From positions 62,001 through 126,000 of the forward strand of contig JAGVPB010000040.1 in assembly GCA_020052415.1 (NCBI GenBank): 64,000 nucleotides of DNA. The letters run 5' to 3'. Below, one piece after another: positions 1 to 8,036 of this stretch (within the stretch, counting starts at the first letter, position 1; the number at the start of each line of letters is the position of its first letter). A program made the position numbers and the translations under genes. Source of the DNA: Bacteroidales bacterium (lineage in GTDB: Bacteria > Bacteroidota > Bacteroidia > Bacteroidales > JAADJA01). The notes beneath the pieces were generated by a model. It worked only from the letters and a program-made list of their open reading frames with translations. It did no database searches and was not told the DNA's origin.

Positions 1-2
1 CT

Positions 3-1493
3 TATATCGAAGCAGAGCAGGCATCAGGAGGCAAAATGCAATCGGCAGGGAAAATTGTAATGGCAACTGTGAAGGGTGATGTGCATGATATCGGAAAAAA
101 TATTGTCGGTGTTGTTTTGGCTTGCAACAACTTTGAAGTCATTGATTTGGGAGTCATGGTTCCTTCCGATAAAATTCTTAAGGCTGTGGTCGAAGAAAAA
201 GCAGACTTGCTTGGATTAAGCGGGCTCATCACACCTTCATTGGAGGAAATGACCCATGTAGCAAAAGAACTTGAACGTGCCGGCTTGAAAATTCCATTAC
301 TTATTGGCGGGGCTACGACTTCCGAAATTCATACCGCTGTAAAAATTGCTCCGCATTATCAAGCACCCGTCATTCATGTGCGGGATGCATCCAGGGGTGT
401 GGGTGTAGCTGCCAAACTTATTTCTAAAGATCAGAAACAAGTCTTTGCGGATTCGGTAAAGGAAAGTTACAGGAAAATCAAGGAGCAGCATGATTCCAGA
501 AAAAATGAAGGAAACTACATTTCCTATAAGGATGCTATTAAGAATAAGCTTAATATAACCTGGAAAAAAACTGATATAGTCAGGCCGTCTTTCCTGGGAA
601 ATAAATTATTTATTAACTATCCGCTCGATGAAATAAGGCAATATATTGACTGGACTTTCTTTTTCCATTCCTGGAAAATCAATGGGAAGTATCCGAAGAT
701 TTTTGAAGACCCATTAAAAGGTGAGGAAGCGAAAAAGTTGTTCGATGATGCCAATCAGTTGCTCGACAGGATTGTTGCTGAAAAAATGATCAGCGCAAAT
801 GGAGTGATCGGCTTTTATCCTGCAAATTCAACAGGTGAGGATGTTGAATTATATTCGGATGAAACGAGATCTAACCTTGTTGCTACATTCAGGTTCCTGC
901 GCAACCAGCAGCAAAAAGAAAAAGGTGTACCTAATTTGTCGCTGGCTGATTTTATAGCTCCCAGGGAATCGGGATTGATGGATTATATAGGAGGATTTGC
1001 AGTTACTGCCGGGATAGGACTGGAAAAATGGACGGCGATGTTCGAAAAAGAGCTGGACGATTATAGCAGCATCATGATGAAAGTCCTTTCTGATCGCTTT
1101 GCAGAGGCGTTTGCAGAAATGATGCACGAAAAAGTCAGAAAAGAATTCTGGGGTTATGCACCTTCTGAAAACATTGATGTGGAAAATATGCTGAAGGAAG
1201 AATATCAGGGCATCAGGCCGGCCCCCGGTTATCCGGCATGTCCCGAACATTCTGAAAAGAGGATACTTTTCGATTTGATAGATCCTTCAAAAAAGACGGG
1301 TATTACTCTGACTGAGAATTTTGCCATGTACCCGGCAGCGTCGGTGAGCGGATATTATTTTGCCCATCCGGTATCACAATATTTCAACGTCGGTAAAATT
1401 GGCTCTGATCAGATTAAATATTATGCTGATCGTAAAAAGGAAAGCATTGAACAAATTGAAAAATGGCTTAATTCCAATCTTAACTATAAATAA
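3..1493 (+). CDS. metH: Cobalamin-dependent methionine synthase, C-terminal part (cut by window edge)
   Basis: This is the C-terminal half of B12-dependent methionine synthase, which moves a methyl group from methyl-tetrahydrofolate to homocysteine. The frame is open to the left edge and the residues before the first ATG (position 36) already match the family, so that ATG is internal and the gene starts outside the window. The cobalamin-binding domain comes first: D-V-H-D-I-G-K at visible residues 26-32 holds the cobalt-ligand histidine, followed by LSGLITPSL and LIGGATTS. The reactivation domain follows from about residue 175, with the SAM-binding motif RPAPGYPACP near residue 405 and a terminal YFAHP region. 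The homocysteine and folate domains cannot be seen. It lies 20 bp before a second homocysteine methyltransferase gene, so the two are probably co-transcribed. Confidence 0.95.
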   Translation, partial: YIEAEQASGGKMQSAGKIVMATVKGDVHDIGKNIVGVVLACNNFEVIDLGVMVPSDKILKAVVEEKADLLGLSGLITPSLEEMTHVAKELERAGLKIPLLIGGATTSEIHTAVKIAPHYQAPVIHVRDASRGVGVAAKLISKDQKQVFADSVKESYRKIKEQHDSRKNEGNYISYKDAIKNKLNITWKKTDIVRPSFLGNKLFINYPLDEIRQYIDWTFFFHSWKINGKYPKIFEDPLKGEEAKKLFDDANQLLDRIVAEKMISANGVIGFYPANSTGEDVELYSDETRSNLVATFRFLRNQQQKEKGVPNLSLADFIAPRESGLMDYIGGFAVTAGIGLEKWTAMFEKELDDYSSIMMKVLSDRFAEAFAEMMHEKVRKEFWGYAPSENIDVENMLKEEYQGIRPAPGYPACPEHSEKRILFDLIDPSKKTGITLTENFAMYPAASVSGYYFAHPVSQYFNVGKIGSDQIKYYADRKKESIEQIEKWLNSNLNYK

Positions 1494-1513
1494 TTTTATT
1501 CAAAATTATAGCC

Positions 1514-3346
1514 ATGCGGGTTCCATTTAAAGAATTTCTCAAAAAAAATCTTGTCCTTTTCGATGGGGCAATGGGTACGGAATTGTACAACCGGGGGATT
1601 TTTATCAATACCTGTTATGACGAACTAAATCTTACCCGTCCAAAGCTTATTATGGAAATTCACCTTGCCTATATTACTGCCGGAGCTGATGTAATTGAGA
1701 CAAATACCTTTGGTGCAAACCGCCTCAAGCTCCAGAAGTATGGCCTGGAAGATAAAACTTATGATATCAATTTCAGGGGTGCGGTAATTGCAAGGGAAGC
1801 AGCCGGCGACGAATTTTATGTTGCAGGTTCAATCGGACCTTTGAATTTAAGACTTGAACCGTGGGGGCCTCTGTCAGAGAAAGAAGCGCAGGAAATATTT
1901 TTGGAACAGGCAAAAGGATTGATTGACGGCGGAGTTGATATGATCATCCTTGAAACTTTTTCCGATCTGCATGTGATTCAACAGGCATTACAGGCCATAA
2001 AATCGAAATATGATATTCCTGTCATTGCACAAATGACCATTGGCAACGACGGTAATTCACTATTCGGAACACCGCCTGAAATATTTGCCGCAAAACTTGT
2101 CCAATGGGGAGCCGATGTTACCGGAATTAATTGCAGCGTTGGTCCCAAACCGATGCTTGATGCGCTTGAAAAAATGACTGATGTTGTAAGTATTCCCATC
2201 AGCATTATGCCAAATGCAGGTACACCTGTAGATGTGGATGGCAGAAATATCTACCTTGCAACAGCTGATTATTTCGCTGAATATACCCGGAGATTTATCC
2301 AGGCAGGTGCAGGAATAGTTGGCGGGTGCTGCGGAACTGACCCATCCTTTATAAAAGAAATGCGGAAAGCGATTCAATCCATACAGCCGCGGAGAACCAT
2401 TCAAAAACAGGTTGAAATTAAGGCGAGTGAACATAGAATTCCAGTCATTCCTGCGAAAGAAAAATCAAATTTTGCAAAAAAAATATGTACCGGTGAATTT
2501 GTAACTTCAGTTGAAATTGTTCCGCCCCGTGGCACGGATGCTTCTATTCCGGTGGAGCAGGCAAAACTTTTTAAAGCATCGGGTGTGGATGCCATTAATA
2601 TTCCTGACGGACCAAGGGCTTTATCACGCATGGGCGCCCCGTTTCTTTCAATAATGATACAACAGCAATCGGATATTGAGGTGATACTTCATTATGCCTG
2701 CCGCGATAGAAATTTGCTCGGTATGGTAGGCGACTTATTGGGAATGTATGCTGCCGGAATTAAAAACATACTACTGATAACCGGTGATCCTCCAAAAATG
2801 GGGACTTACCCTGATGCCACGGCTGTTTTTGATGTGGATGCTATCGGATTGACAAATGTTGTAAATTCGCTGAATTCAGGTTACGACCTGGGTGGTAATC
2901 CCATTGAAAAATCTACCGGATATTTTATCGGCGTTGGGGTTAATCCCGGTGCTATTGATCTTGATTATGAAATCAGAAGATTTGAATGGAAAGTAAAGGC
3001 AGGCGCTGAATATGCAATCACCCAGCCGGTTTTTGACAATGATTTGTTTTTAAAATTTAAAAGCCGTATCCGGCACTTAAAAATTCCGATTATTGCGGGT
3101 GTATGGCCATTGGTTAGCGTTAGAAATGCCGAGTTTATGAATAATGAAGTGCCGGGTGCATCGGTACCGGATCATATTATGAAAAGAATGTATGCTACTA
3201 AAACCAAGGAAGAAGCACAGGAAACAGGAATTGAGATTGCAAGGGAAACGATCAGACTATTAAGAAAGGAAATTGCAGGTGTGCAGGTGTCTATGCCCTT
3301 CGGAAAAAGTAAATACCCCCTCGACGTTCTCAAGGAGGTATTATAA
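1514..3346 (+). CDS. Bifunctional homocysteine S-methyltransferase / 5,10-methylenetetrahydrofolate reductase
   Basis: A 610-residue fusion resembling Bacillus YitJ. Residues 1 to about 290 form a homocysteine S-methyltransferase barrel, with an N-terminal LFDGAMGTEL motif and the zinc-binding cysteines in GINC and GGCCGT (about residues 270-275). Residues from about 317 to 595 form a MetF-type flavin reductase that makes 5-methyl-THF (SVEIVPPRG, LITGDPPKMG, AITQPVFD). One protein could thus make the methyl donor and help transfer it. The spacing after metH suggests one methionine/C1 operon. Having two homocysteine-binding proteins side by side would be redundant unless the MetH lacks its own homocysteine domain, which lies outside the window. 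The domain calls are firm; which methyl donor the first domain uses in vivo is inferred. Confidence 0.92.
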   Translation: MRVPFKEFLKKNLVLFDGAMGTELYNRGIFINTCYDELNLTRPKLIMEIHLAYITAGADVIETNTFGANRLKLQKYGLEDKTYDINFRGAVIAREAAGDEFYVAGSIGPLNLRLEPWGPLSEKEAQEIFLEQAKGLIDGGVDMIILETFSDLHVIQQALQAIKSKYDIPVIAQMTIGNDGNSLFGTPPEIFAAKLVQWGADVTGINCSVGPKPMLDALEKMTDVVSIPISIMPNAGTPVDVDGRNIYLATADYFAEYTRRFIQAGAGIVGGCCGTDPSFIKEMRKAIQSIQPRRTIQKQVEIKASEHRIPVIPAKEKSNFAKKICTGEFVTSVEIVPPRGTDASIPVEQAKLFKASGVDAINIPDGPRALSRMGAPFLSIMIQQQSDIEVILHYACRDRNLLGMVGDLLGMYAAGIKNILLITGDPPKMGTYPDATAVFDVDAIGLTNVVNSLNSGYDLGGNPIEKSTGYFIGVGVNPGAIDLDYEIRRFEWKVKAGAEYAITQPVFDNDLFLKFKSRIRHLKIPIIAGVWPLVSVRNAEFMNNEVPGASVPDHIMKRMYATKTKEEAQETGIEIARETIRLLRKEIAGVQVSMPFGKSKYPLDVLKEVL

Positions 3347-3392
3347 AGAGAATTTATGAAAAAGAAGATCTTGAAGTTCTTTGAGTAAATTT

Positions 3393-3644
3393 TTACATAT
3401 AAATATCTGTTATATCAATACAGTCCAGATAAAGCTCCAGCACCTCATCCGAATTTACAGCTAGAATCTGGTCTATTTCGTCGGATCCCGGCAAATAATA
3501 AACCTCTACGTAGAAACCATACACAGCATAAAGTTGTATGCTATAGATACTGTAATTTCTTTCTGCAACATGATGACCATTGTTTAAAAGAACATAGCTT
3601 TTTAAATCTTCGGTCAAATTTTGAAAGTCTAATGCTGTTATCAC
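3393..3644 (-). CDS. Small hypothetical protein, 83 residues
   Basis: The frame begins with GTG at 3644 and has no in-frame ATG until its last residue. The product is acidic with a regular alternation of hydrophobic and polar residues (YSIYSIQLYAVYGFYVEVYY), suggesting a small beta-rich soluble protein. There is no signal peptide or membrane helix. It lies 30 bp downstream of a tiny membrane peptide gene on the same strand, so the two may be one transcript. No family is recognised. The call rests on a plausible composition, an uninterrupted frame and absence of any competing gene; it could be spurious. Confidence 0.5.
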   Translation of the reverse strand: MITALDFQNLTEDLKSYVLLNNGHHVAERNYSIYSIQLYAVYGFYVEVYYLPGSDEIDQILAVNSDEVLELYLDCIDITDIYM

Positions 3645-3674
3645 GTTACTATGTTTTTAATGGTTAAAACTCTG

Positions 3675-3806
3675 TTAATTAACTAAAAAGAAACTTAAAA
3701 TTGCCAGTATCAAACTGATTAACTGAATGTAGAAAAGGCTTTTCGAGAAACTTTCCCTTGATTCCTCTAACCCCTTTCCTGCTAATTCATCATTCTTAAT
3801 TTCCAT
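3675..3806 (-). CDS. Tiny single-helix membrane peptide, 43 residues
   Basis: ATG at 3806, stop TAA at 3675-3677. The first 24 residues are polar and charged (MEIKNDELAGKG...) and the rest is one hydrophobic stretch ending LAILSFFLVN, enough for one transmembrane helix with the N-terminus inside. A GAGG sequence lies six bases before the ATG, a good ribosome-binding site for a phylum that seldom uses one. It sits 30 bp upstream of the 83-residue gene on the same strand. No family is recognised. The clean split into polar head and helix is what supports it as a gene; conservation was not tested. Confidence 0.5.
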   Translation of the reverse strand: MEIKNDELAGKGLEESRESFSKSLFYIQLISLILAILSFFLVN

Positions 3807-4112
3807 TTTACCTCGATTTGAATAGTTACCTTATTGCGTTCCCTGTATTAAAAAACTGTACCAAAAAACAAGTAACCAATTACATTATTAACAATCAATT
3901 GTTTATAATTTAAGGGGTATTGAACTCACTATCCGAAATCAATAATTCACTTCAATTTCGTAGAGTAGTCAGAGAAGAATAATGAAGTTTTAAATAAAAT
4001 AATTGAGCTGAAAAATAACGGCAGGTTTGAAATTTATTAATGTCATAATATTACATGTTCAAAATTCGGCTGAATAAGATTATTTTACTTTTTTACATTA
4101 AATAATATTATC
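3807..4112. other. AT-rich spacer with no recognised gene
   Basis: This stretch separates the small minus-strand genes from the Wzz-like genes on the plus strand. It is AT-rich with many stops in all frames. It contains one phrase (caagtaaccaatta near 3880) related to the ACCAGCAACAAGTAAC-type repeats found elsewhere in the window. Beyond the upstream ends of the two divergent units I see nothing in it. Confidence 0.5.
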
Positions 4113-4120
4113 TAAATTTG
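4113..4120 (+). promoter_or_regulatory. Bacteroidota -7 box before the Wzz-like genes
   Basis: TAAATTTG matches TAnnTTTG and lies 32 bp before the ATG at 4153. The -33 element is not a clear TTTG. It is the only candidate promoter for the polysaccharide genes that follow. Confidence 0.45.
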
Positions 4121-4152
4121 CCGGCACATTTATTTTCCCTATTATCCATAAT

Positions 4153-5193
4153 ATGATAAATAAAGTGAAAGGCAGTGAAGATTTTGAATCCACAAATTTC
4201 CTAATTTTTTTACACCAGTGGCGTAAGCCTTTGATTTATATTACAATTGCCGCTTTTGTTGCATCCGTTATATTCTCCTCACCTTTTTTTATTACACCGA
4301 TGTTCAAGTCATCAGTAATAATGTTTCCCACCTCATCAAATTCAATATCGAAATCTCTGTTATCGGAAACCTCAGCTGAAAATCAGGATATCTTACAGTT
4401 CGGAGAAGATGAACAGACCGAACAAATGCTTCAGATGCTCAGCTCCAATAAGATTCGTGACAGGATTATTGATAAATACAAGTTAATGGAGCATTATGAA
4501 ATCAATCCCGCGTCGAAATACAAGCACACCAAACTTTATAACACTTATGAGGATAATATTACTTTCAGGCGAACTGAATACATGGCTGTTAAAATCACAG
4601 TTATTGATAAAGATCCCAAAATCGCTGCACTGATAGCCAATGATATTGCTGAACTTCTGGATTCTACAAAAAACAGCATGCAGAAAGAACGTGCACTGAA
4701 AGCTTACCGGATCGTTGAAACTGAATATTTGAAACTGAAGTCAGAGGTACAGCAGATGGAAGATTCTCTGACCCGCCTTCGGGAATTGGGTGTGCATGAT
4801 TATGAATCACAGGCGGAAATGATTAACCAGCAGTTGGCCATTGAATTGGCAAGGGGAAATAAATCCGGAGTAAAAGCACTTGAGGATAAGTTAAATGTAC
4901 TTGCCAAATACGGAGGCCCTTATGTTTCATTAAGAGATGCCCTTGAATATGAAAAGAAACAATTAAGTGTAGTTAAATCCAAATTTGATGAATCGAAAAT
5001 AGATGCTGAAGAAGTTCTGCCCCAAAAATTTATTGTTAATAGTGCTTACGAAGCTGAGAGAAAATCTTATCCGGTTCGCTGGATCATTGTATTGATCTCA
5101 ACTCTGTCTGCCTTTGTACTTGGGGTCATTATCCTTGGGGTTCTGGATAGTTTATCAGGTTATAATAAAAAAAAAAGATTGATGTCGACCTGA
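4153..5193 (+). CDS. Wzz/GNVR-type polysaccharide chain-length protein, copy 1
   Basis: Inner membrane protein of the Wzz family, which sets the chain length or aids export of surface polysaccharides. It has a short cytoplasmic N-terminus, a first membrane helix near residues 27-50, a periplasmic domain with a coiled-coil stretch (about 170-290), and a second helix near 308-333 introduced by YPVRW. The sequence EQTEQMLQML followed by an IRDRII motif is shared with the next gene, so the two arose by tandem duplication. There is no attached tyrosine kinase. The reading frame ends eleven codons after a run of ten A residues (5167-5176); in the -1 frame the sequence stays open into the next gene. 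The stop at 5191-5193 is therefore either a genuine end or one of two outcomes of a frameshift. Confidence 0.85.
   Translation: MINKVKGSEDFESTNFLIFLHQWRKPLIYITIAAFVASVIFSSPFFITPMFKSSVIMFPTSSNSISKSLLSETSAENQDILQFGEDEQTEQMLQMLSSNKIRDRIIDKYKLMEHYEINPASKYKHTKLYNTYEDNITFRRTEYMAVKITVIDKDPKIAALIANDIAELLDSTKNSMQKERALKAYRIVETEYLKLKSEVQQMEDSLTRLRELGVHDYESQAEMINQQLAIELARGNKSGVKALEDKLNVLAKYGGPYVSLRDALEYEKKQLSVVKSKFDESKIDAEEVLPQKFIVNSAYEAERKSYPVRWIIVLISTLSAFVLGVIILGVLDSLSGYNKKKRLMST
5167..5176 (+). other. A10 run joining the frames of the two Wzz-like genes
   Basis: Ten A residues lie near the 3' end of copy 1. In the copy 1 frame they read AAA AAA AAA AGA and a TGA follows at 5191. A -1 slip (A AAA AAA, then AAG) reads into the frame of copy 2, which is open from the run itself to 6323. 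The read-through protein would have 723 residues and four membrane helices, with both inner linkers on the cytoplasmic side. Confidence 0.5.
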
Positions 5194-5243
5194 GTTGGTT
5201 AGATATTGACAAGTATTTTGATAAGTTACCTGCCTTATTCAGG

Positions 5244-6323
5244 TTGGATTTTAAAAAGAAAGAAACAGAAACAGTAAAAAAACAGCAGGAAATCGGGAAT
5301 AAAAAGGATCAAAAAAAAGATGGTGTATTTTTAAATATAATCATAGACATGGAAAGTCAGTTTTATCAGATCAATATATTGAAGCTTCTCTACAAGTGGA
5401 AATACCATTTGGGGCTGATTATTTTTTTGGCCGCAATCCTGGCCGCAGTTTTTTCCGGTCCTTTTTTCATAAAGCCGTTGTATAAATCCTATGCAATCGT
5501 GTATCCTTCAAATATTTCTCCTTATTCCGATGAAAGCGAAACGGAGCAAATGCTTCAGATCCTGCAATCGAGCGATATCAGAGACAGCATTATCAGGAAG
5601 TTCGACCTGGCTCACCATTATGAAATTGACAGTTCTTATAAGTATTTTGTTTCCACTATGATTTGGGAGTTCTCGCAAAATGTCAAGGTAGAAAAAACAC
5701 CCTATGAAGGCATTAATATTGAAGTGAAGGACAGGGATCCGAAGGTTGCCTGTGATATGGTAAATGCCATGCTGGATTTTTATAATCATAAGGTGCGCCG
5801 GCTCCATGAAATTAAATTCGGAGAAGTTGTAAGAATGTTCGAGCGTGCATTGGACAAAGAACAGAATTATGTTGATAGTCTGAAGAATAAATTTATGGAA
5901 TTGAGCGTGAATTACGGATTGCTCGATTATTCCAATCAATCGCGTGAAATTGCCAGAGGGTATTTGAAAACCATTGACGGCTCGGGTTCAGCACATATCA
6001 ATTCAAAAGAAGTACTCAGGCTCAAGGATAATATTGAGAAAATGGGGGGAGAATTTATTTTGTTACAGCAATTAATAACCAATGAAGCCGGGAAATATAC
6101 TGACCTTAAAAAAGAATACGACATGGCTTTCAGGGATTATGACAGAAAATTCACCTACACCAATATAATCACTGAACCCTACGTATCAGATAAAAAGGCT
6201 TACCCCGTAAGATGGCTGATCGTAGTAATCTCTTCAATTGCAGCCTTTTTTGCTGCTTTTATCGCGATTTTAGTATTTGAAAATTACCATGGCTTATCAA
6301 AAGGTCCGGAAACAAAACTTTAA
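5244..6323 (+). CDS. Wzz/GNVR-type polysaccharide chain-length protein, copy 2
   Basis: Second chain-length protein with the same plan as copy 1: helix near residues 52-75, periplasmic domain with a coiled coil (about 180-310), and a closing helix after YPVRW. It shares ETEQMLQIL and IRDSII with copy 1. The start is uncertain. TTG at 5244 gives 359 residues with a lysine-rich leader; ATG at 5349 gives 324 residues and aligns with the N-terminus of copy 1, so it is the better independent start. The frame is also open upstream to the A10 run at 5167, so a fused product is possible. It precedes an O-antigen polymerase-like gene by 17 bp, which fits a role in setting polymer length. Confidence 0.83.
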   Translation: MDFKKKETETVKKQQEIGNKKDQKKDGVFLNIIIDMESQFYQINILKLLYKWKYHLGLIIFLAAILAAVFSGPFFIKPLYKSYAIVYPSNISPYSDESETEQMLQILQSSDIRDSIIRKFDLAHHYEIDSSYKYFVSTMIWEFSQNVKVEKTPYEGINIEVKDRDPKVACDMVNAMLDFYNHKVRRLHEIKFGEVVRMFERALDKEQNYVDSLKNKFMELSVNYGLLDYSNQSREIARGYLKTIDGSGSAHINSKEVLRLKDNIEKMGGEFILLQQLITNEAGKYTDLKKEYDMAFRDYDRKFTYTNIITEPYVSDKKAYPVRWLIVVISSIAAFFAAFIAILVFENYHGLSKGPETKL

Positions 6324-6340
6324 TCTCAAAATAAATTATT

Positions 6341-7801
6341 TTGACCGACAGAAGTAAATTAATTTGGGTCTATTTATTCAGCACATTATTTATTGCATTC
6401 AATTCGATCCTGATTGTAAATAACTATTTGTGGGGAGCCTTGCTGCCGGTGATTATTTTTGTTCTGCTTCTCTATTTTGTTTCTCTTGATAAAATTCTGT
6501 TGCTCATCACTTTTCTTACACCTCTTGCTGTTAATATTCAGAGGCCTGAAATGGGTATTGCAATTTCATTACCAACAGAACCATTGATGATCGGTGTTTT
6601 GGTTGTCTTCTTTGTAAAACTATTGCATGAAGGGAAATATGATTTAGTCATTCTCCGTAACACCCTGACTATTGCAGTATTATTTAATCTCACCTGGATT
6701 TTCTTTACCAGTCTTACCAGTGAAATTCCGATAGTGTCGTTCAAATATTTGATTTCCAGGTTGTGGTTCGTAATTCCATTCTATTTTTTTGCAATACTGC
6801 TTTTCAAAAAGTATTCGAATATCAAGTTATTTATCTGGCTGTATGTCATTCCCTTCCTGGGTATCATTCTTTACACCATGTATAAACATTCTTTGAGAGG
6901 GTTTGATGAAGAATCAGGACACTGGGTAATGACACCCTTTTACAATGACCATACTGTCTATGGCGCCCTCATCTGTTTATTTATTCCCCTGCTGATTGGT
7001 TTTACAATCAACAGAAGGTTCTCAAACAGCACAAGGATTGTTTCATTTTCTGTTTTGCTGGTTTTTCTTCTCGCTTTAATCTTGTCATATAGCCGGGCTG
7101 CATGGATAAGCCTTGCTGTTGCAATGGTGGTATTTATTATTGTAATTCTAAAAATCAGATTTCGCTGGGTAATTCTTTCAATCGGCCTTTTCATTGGAAT
7201 TTTTTACACTTTTCAACAACAAATTCTGGACAGGCTCGAAAAGAACAAACAAGATTCCTCTGCTAATTTTATCGAACATGTCCAATCAATATATAATATC
7301 AGTTCTGATGCTTCAAATCTTGAAAGGATAAACCGGTGGCAATCAGCTATCCGAATGTTCAATGAGCGGCCATTCTGGGGATGGGGCCCCGGAACTTACC
7401 AGTTTTTATATGCACCGTTTCAAATGTCGAAAGAAAAAACAATTATCAGTACCAATGCCGGGGATCTGGGAAACGCCCACAGCGAATACATCGGGCCTCT
7501 TGCCGAAACGGGTATTTTAGGAATGTTATCTATGCTTGCTATATTTAGTTTATCGGTTTATTATGGTCTCAGGATTTATAAAAGAACTGATGACGGGGAA
7601 ATTAAAATAATCAGCCTTGCAATTGTTGTAGGATTGGTTTCCTACTATGTTCACGGTTTTTTAAATAATTTCCTTGATACCGACAAGGCATCGGTACCCG
7701 TTTGGGGATTTATAGCCATCCTTATTGCATTGAATTTATATCATAACAATAAAGGAGTTGTAAAAAACGTAATTAATCAGGAAGCTTTGCATGTGAAATA
7801 A
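6341..7801 (+). CDS. O-antigen ligase/polymerase family membrane protein
   Basis: A 486-residue polytopic membrane protein of the Wzy/WaaL superfamily, which joins or ligates lipid-linked polysaccharide units on the outer face of the inner membrane. I count about ten to twelve hydrophobic helices. A large periplasmic loop near residues 290-385 carries the family signature: ERINRWQSAIRMF, PFWGWGPGTYQF and AHSEYIGPLAETGILG, with a conserved histidine. The start is TTG at 6341. It follows the two Wzz-like genes closely, so the three probably form one transcript. No glycosyltransferase, flippase or initiating transferase is in reach, so the polymer cannot be named. Whether it polymerises or ligates cannot be told from sequence. 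Confidence 0.85.
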   Translation: MTDRSKLIWVYLFSTLFIAFNSILIVNNYLWGALLPVIIFVLLLYFVSLDKILLLITFLTPLAVNIQRPEMGIAISLPTEPLMIGVLVVFFVKLLHEGKYDLVILRNTLTIAVLFNLTWIFFTSLTSEIPIVSFKYLISRLWFVIPFYFFAILLFKKYSNIKLFIWLYVIPFLGIILYTMYKHSLRGFDEESGHWVMTPFYNDHTVYGALICLFIPLLIGFTINRRFSNSTRIVSFSVLLVFLLALILSYSRAAWISLAVAMVVFIIVILKIRFRWVILSIGLFIGIFYTFQQQILDRLEKNKQDSSANFIEHVQSIYNISSDASNLERINRWQSAIRMFNERPFWGWGPGTYQFLYAPFQMSKEKTIISTNAGDLGNAHSEYIGPLAETGILGMLSMLAIFSLSVYYGLRIYKRTDDGEIKIISLAIVVGLVSYYVHGFLNNFLDTDKASVPVWGFIAILIALNLYHNNKGVVKNVINQEALHVK

Positions 7802-7812
7802 GTTATAAATAT

Positions 7813-7841
7813 TTTGGAATAATAAATATTTTATATATTTG
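7813..7841 (+). promoter_or_regulatory. Bacteroidota promoter before rho
   Basis: TTTG (7813-7816), 17-bp spacer, TATATTTG (7834-7841). The -7 box is exact and the spacer is two short of the usual 19. It implies a leader of roughly 190 nt before the rho start at 8037. Confidence 0.5.
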
Positions 7842-7856
7842 CAGCACTTTATTCCC

Positions 7857-7888
7857 TGATGAATTTCACTGGTTTTCTATATTCATCA
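7857..7888 (+). promoter_or_regulatory. Hairpin in the rho leader
   Basis: TGATGAAT (7857-7864) and ATTCATCA (7881-7888) form a perfect 8-bp inverted repeat around a 16-nt loop, close to the expected start of the rho transcript. There is no U-run, so it is not a terminator. Downstream in the same leader lies a purine-rich AAGGGGTACATGAGGAGGAG stretch with a 13-codon frame (7920-7961). Function is unknown. Confidence 0.35.
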
Positions 7889-8036
7889 ATGGTTAATTAC
7901 TGATCAGCAGAAGGGGTACATGAGGAGGAGCGTTGACACAAGAAAAAAATTCCTTGAATAAATTCATTATAATTGATAACACAATCAATTTCATCTTTAT
8001 TAAGTTTATAAAAGTTTAATCAAATTTTAATTTTAC

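Noticed and set aside
36-38. ATG at 36 as the start of the first gene
   Set aside because: The frame is open to the left edge and the residues before it match MetH, so it is internal.
849-1250. 133-codon minus-strand open frame inside metH
   Set aside because: Antisense to a conserved enzyme and with no recognisable domain.
3356-3388. Ten-codon frame MKKKILKFFE after the fused reductase gene
   Set aside because: Very short, low-complexity, no ribosome-binding site and no attenuator hairpin nearby.
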